From Microbispora sp. NBC_01189 (GTDB taxonomy: Bacteria; Actinomycetota; Actinomycetes; Streptosporangiales; Streptosporangiaceae), in assembly GCF_036010665.1 (NCBI RefSeq), contig NZ_CP108581.1, forward strand, positions 5,575,501-5,639,500: 64,000 nucleotides of DNA, in the 5' to 3' direction. Below are positions 62,200 through 64,000 of the stretch, in pieces. Under the pieces are notes generated by a model. It saw only the letters and a program-made list of their open reading frames with translations, was not told where the DNA came from and ran no database searches. The position numbers and the translations under genes were made by a program. Numbering within the stretch: the first letter of the stretch is position 1; the number at the start of each line of letters is the position of its first letter.

Positions 62200-63561
62200 G
62201 TGGGTTCTTTGCAGGATCACGCGGGGGAAGAGGACGTCTCACCCGGCGGCGGCCGGCGATGCGACCTGGTGGTGCGGTCGCGGCGGGTCGTGACCCCGGA
62301 GGGGGAGCGGGCGCTCGCCGTCGCCGTGCGCGGGGGCCTGATCGAGGCCCTCCGGCCCTACGACGACCCGCCCGGCGCCGCCGAGCACGTCGACCTCGGC
62401 GACCTGCCGCTGCTCCCCGGGCTGGTCGACTCCCACGTGCACGTCAACGAGCCCGGCCGCACCCACTGGGAGGGCTTCGCGACCGCCACCGCGGCGGCGG
62501 CGGCCGGGGGCGTCACCACCATCGTCGACATGCCGCTGAACTCGCTGCCGCCGACCCTGGACGTCGCCTCTCTGGAGGTCAAGCGGAAGGCCGCCGAGGG
62601 GCGGTGTCACGTGGACGTCGGCTTCTGGGGCGGCGCGGTCCCGGGGAACCTCCCCGACCTGCGCCCCCTGCACGAGGCCGGGGTCATGGGCGTCAAGTGC
62701 TTCCTTTCCCCCTCCGGAGTCGAGGAGTTCCCCGAGCTCGACCACGACGGGCTGCGGGCCGCGCTCGCGGAGGTGGCGAGCTTCGGCGGCCTGCTGATCG
62801 CGCACGCCGAGGACCCGGCGCTGCTGTCCGAGCCCGGTGGCCCGGCGTACGACGACTTCCTCAGGTCGCGCCCGCAGGAGGCCGAGCGGCGGGCGGTGGA
62901 GCGGGTGATCGCGCTGGCCGCCGAGACGGGCGCCAGGGCGCACATCGTGCACGTGTCGGCCGCCGCCTGTCTCGGGCCGCTGCGGGAGGCGCGGGCGGCC
63001 GGGGTGCGCGTCAGCGCCGAGACGTGCCCCCACTACCTGACCCTGGCGGCCGAACAGGTCACCGGATCGGCGTACAAGTGCTGCCCGCCGATCCGGGAGG
63101 CGGCCAACCGCGACGTGCTGTGGGAGGCGCTCGCCGAGGGGGTGCTGATGGGGATCGTCTCCGACCACTCCCCGTCGACGCCCGACCTCAAGGTGGCCGA
63201 CTTCGCCGAGGCGTGGGGCGGGATCTCCTCGCTCCAGGTCGGCCTGCCCGCCGTGTGGACCGCCGCCCGCGCCCGCGGGTACGGCCTCGCCGACGTGGTC
63301 CGCTGGATGGCCGAGGGCCCTGCCCGCCTCGCGGGCCTGCCGTACAAGGGGGCGATCAGGCCGGGCAACGACGCCGACCTGGTGGCCTTCGACCCCGACG
63401 CCGAGTTCACGGTCGACGTGGCGGCGCTGCACCACCGCAACCCCGTGTCGCCCTATCACGGGCGGCGCCTCTCCGGCGTCGTCCGCACCACCTGGCTGCG
63501 CGGCGCGCCCACCGGCCTCGCCACTCCCGCCGGACGCCTGCTGACCAGAGGAGCGCGGTGA
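62200..63561 (+). CDS. Allantoinase
   Basis: 453 aa from GTG 62200; GGAGGAG lies only 2 nt before it, so TTG 62209 is possible. Dihydroorotase-like amidohydrolase motifs: [28 protein letters not shown] with the Lys to be carboxylated, [17 protein letters not shown] and [12 protein letters not shown]. It opens allantoin to allantoate. The next gene's start overlaps its stop. Confidence 0.94.
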   Translation: MGSLQDHAGEEDVSPGGGRRCDLVVRSRRVVTPEGERALAVAVRGGLIEALRPYDDPPGAAEHVDLGDLPLLPGLVDSHVHVNEPGRTHWEGFATATAAAAAGGVTTIVDMPLNSLPPTLDVASLEVKRKAAEGRCHVDVGFWGGAVPGNLPDLRPLHEAGVMGVKCFLSPSGVEEFPELDHDGLRAALAEVASFGGLLIAHAEDPALLSEPGGPAYDDFLRSRPQEAERRAVERVIALAAETGARAHIVHVSAAACLGPLREARAAGVRVSAETCPHYLTLAAEQVTGSAYKCCPPIREAANRDVLWEALAEGVLMGIVSDHSPSTPDLKVADFAEAWGGISSLQVGLPAVWTAARARGYGLADVVRWMAEGPARLAGLPYKGAIRPGNDADLVAFDPDAEFTVDVAALHHRNPVSPYHGRRLSGVVRTTWLRGAPTGLATPAGRLLTRGAR

Positions 63562-64000
63562 ACGCCTTCACCCGCCTGCCCGACCTCGCCCTCCGCACGT
63601 ACGGCGGGTCGGTCGTGGCGGCCAGCGACGAGTCGTTCGCCGAGCGGGAGGCCCTCATCAGGCCAGGACCGGCCGAGTTCCGGCCGCACACCTTCGGCGC
63701 GAAGGGCCAGGTCTACGACGGCTGGGAGACGCGCCGGCGGCGCGAGGCGGGCCACGACTGGGCGATCGTCCGCCTCGGCATGCCGGGGGTCGTCCGGGGC
63801 GTCGTCGTCGACACCGCGTGGTTCCGCGGCAACTACCCGCCGTACGCCTCGGTGGAGGCGTGCGCGGCGGAGGGGCACCCGGCGCCGGAGGAGCTGGACG
63901 GCTGGGTGGAGATCGTGCCGAAGAGCCCGCTCGGGGGCGACGCGGCCCACGAGTTCGCGGTCACCGATCCCCGCCGGTTCACGCACGTCCGGCTGAACAT
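63558..64000 (+). CDS. Allantoicase, 3' end outside window
   Basis: GTG 63558 overlaps the allantoinase TGA as GTGA. The visible 147 codons read [42 protein letters not shown] and [27 protein letters not shown], the N-terminal allantoicase repeat. It hydrolyses allantoate to ureidoglycolate and urea. Confidence 0.92.
   Translation, partial: MNAFTRLPDLALRTYGGSVVAASDESFAEREALIRPGPAEFRPHTFGAKGQVYDGWETRRRREAGHDWAIVRLGMPGVVRGVVVDTAWFRGNYPPYASVEACAAEGHPAPEELDGWVEIVPKSPLGGDAAHEFAVTDPRRFTHVRLN

Overview
The window is very GC-rich, with strong third-position G/C bias, frequent GTG starts, many ATGA/GTGA start-stop overlaps and many leaderless promoters (a TANNNT box 6-7 nt before the start codon). 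Gene content points to a high-GC actinobacterium: qcrCAB/ctaE, PimB'-like mannosyltransferase, MacS/MacR, NlpC/P60 proteins with a c-di-AMP riboswitch, and a DasR-type box. An order such as Streptosporangiales is plausible, but that is inference. No rRNA, tRNA or CRISPR was seen.

Layout. 1-3 kb: a DUF1023 hydrolase fragment divergent from a DesK/DesR-like two-component pair whose kinase carries an in-frame TGA. 3-11 kb: the respiratory operon ctaE-qcrC-qcrA-qcrB on the minus strand, then trpD, an Lrp/AsnC ligand-binding protein and a DEDDh exonuclease-UvrC-like fusion. 11-13 kb: a secreted CBM2-pectate lyase pseudogene. 13-28 kb: GNAT, NYN RNase-like protein, two NlpC/P60 proteins, a metalloprotease, PimB', an inserted manganese module (Nramp transporter and Mn catalase), a FadD15-like acyl-CoA synthetase, a phosphoesterase, and an SRPBCC/ArsA-like/Cys-motif trio. 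From memory, this order resembles the mycobacterial Rv2182c-Rv2196 neighbourhood.

28-43 kb: ROK glucokinase, EEP-family phosphoesterase, secreted propeller-like protein, esterase, PlsC acyltransferase, DHA2 exporter with a coupled leader ORF, homocysteine methyltransferase, a MerR + VIT/VWA pair, PhoX-like protein, a lipoprotein-like serine protease and a MarR-GNAT fusion. 43-49 kb: a phosphofructokinase with PPi-type residues and a DasR-like operator, MacS/MacR, ThiI, and a type I DAHP synthase behind an aromatic-codon attenuator. 49-55 kb: a sulfite-oxidase-fold molybdoprotein, a LytS/LytTR pair split by an opposing HAMP kinase, and a degraded IS66-family element.

55-64 kb: endonuclease IV divergent from a long purine/ureide operon: OHCU decarboxylase, HIU hydrolase, urate oxidase, FAD and 2Fe-2S subunits of a xanthine dehydrogenase, 8-oxoguanine-deaminase-like amidohydrolase, glycerate kinase, allantoinase and a truncated allantoicase. 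Together these convert purines through urate and allantoin to ureidoglycolate and on toward glycerate metabolism; the molybdenum subunit of the dehydrogenase is not in the window.

The most noteworthy signals are regulatory: the aroF attenuator with a leaderless W/F/W/Y leader peptide; two perfect CRP-type sites plus a c-di-AMP riboswitch before an NlpC/P60 gene that seems to start at CTG; a DasR-type palindrome at the promoter of a D104/K124 phosphofructokinase; twin palindromes in a 19-bp-spacer MerR promoter; and two cases of mini-ORFs coupled by ATGA overlaps to the gene behind them.
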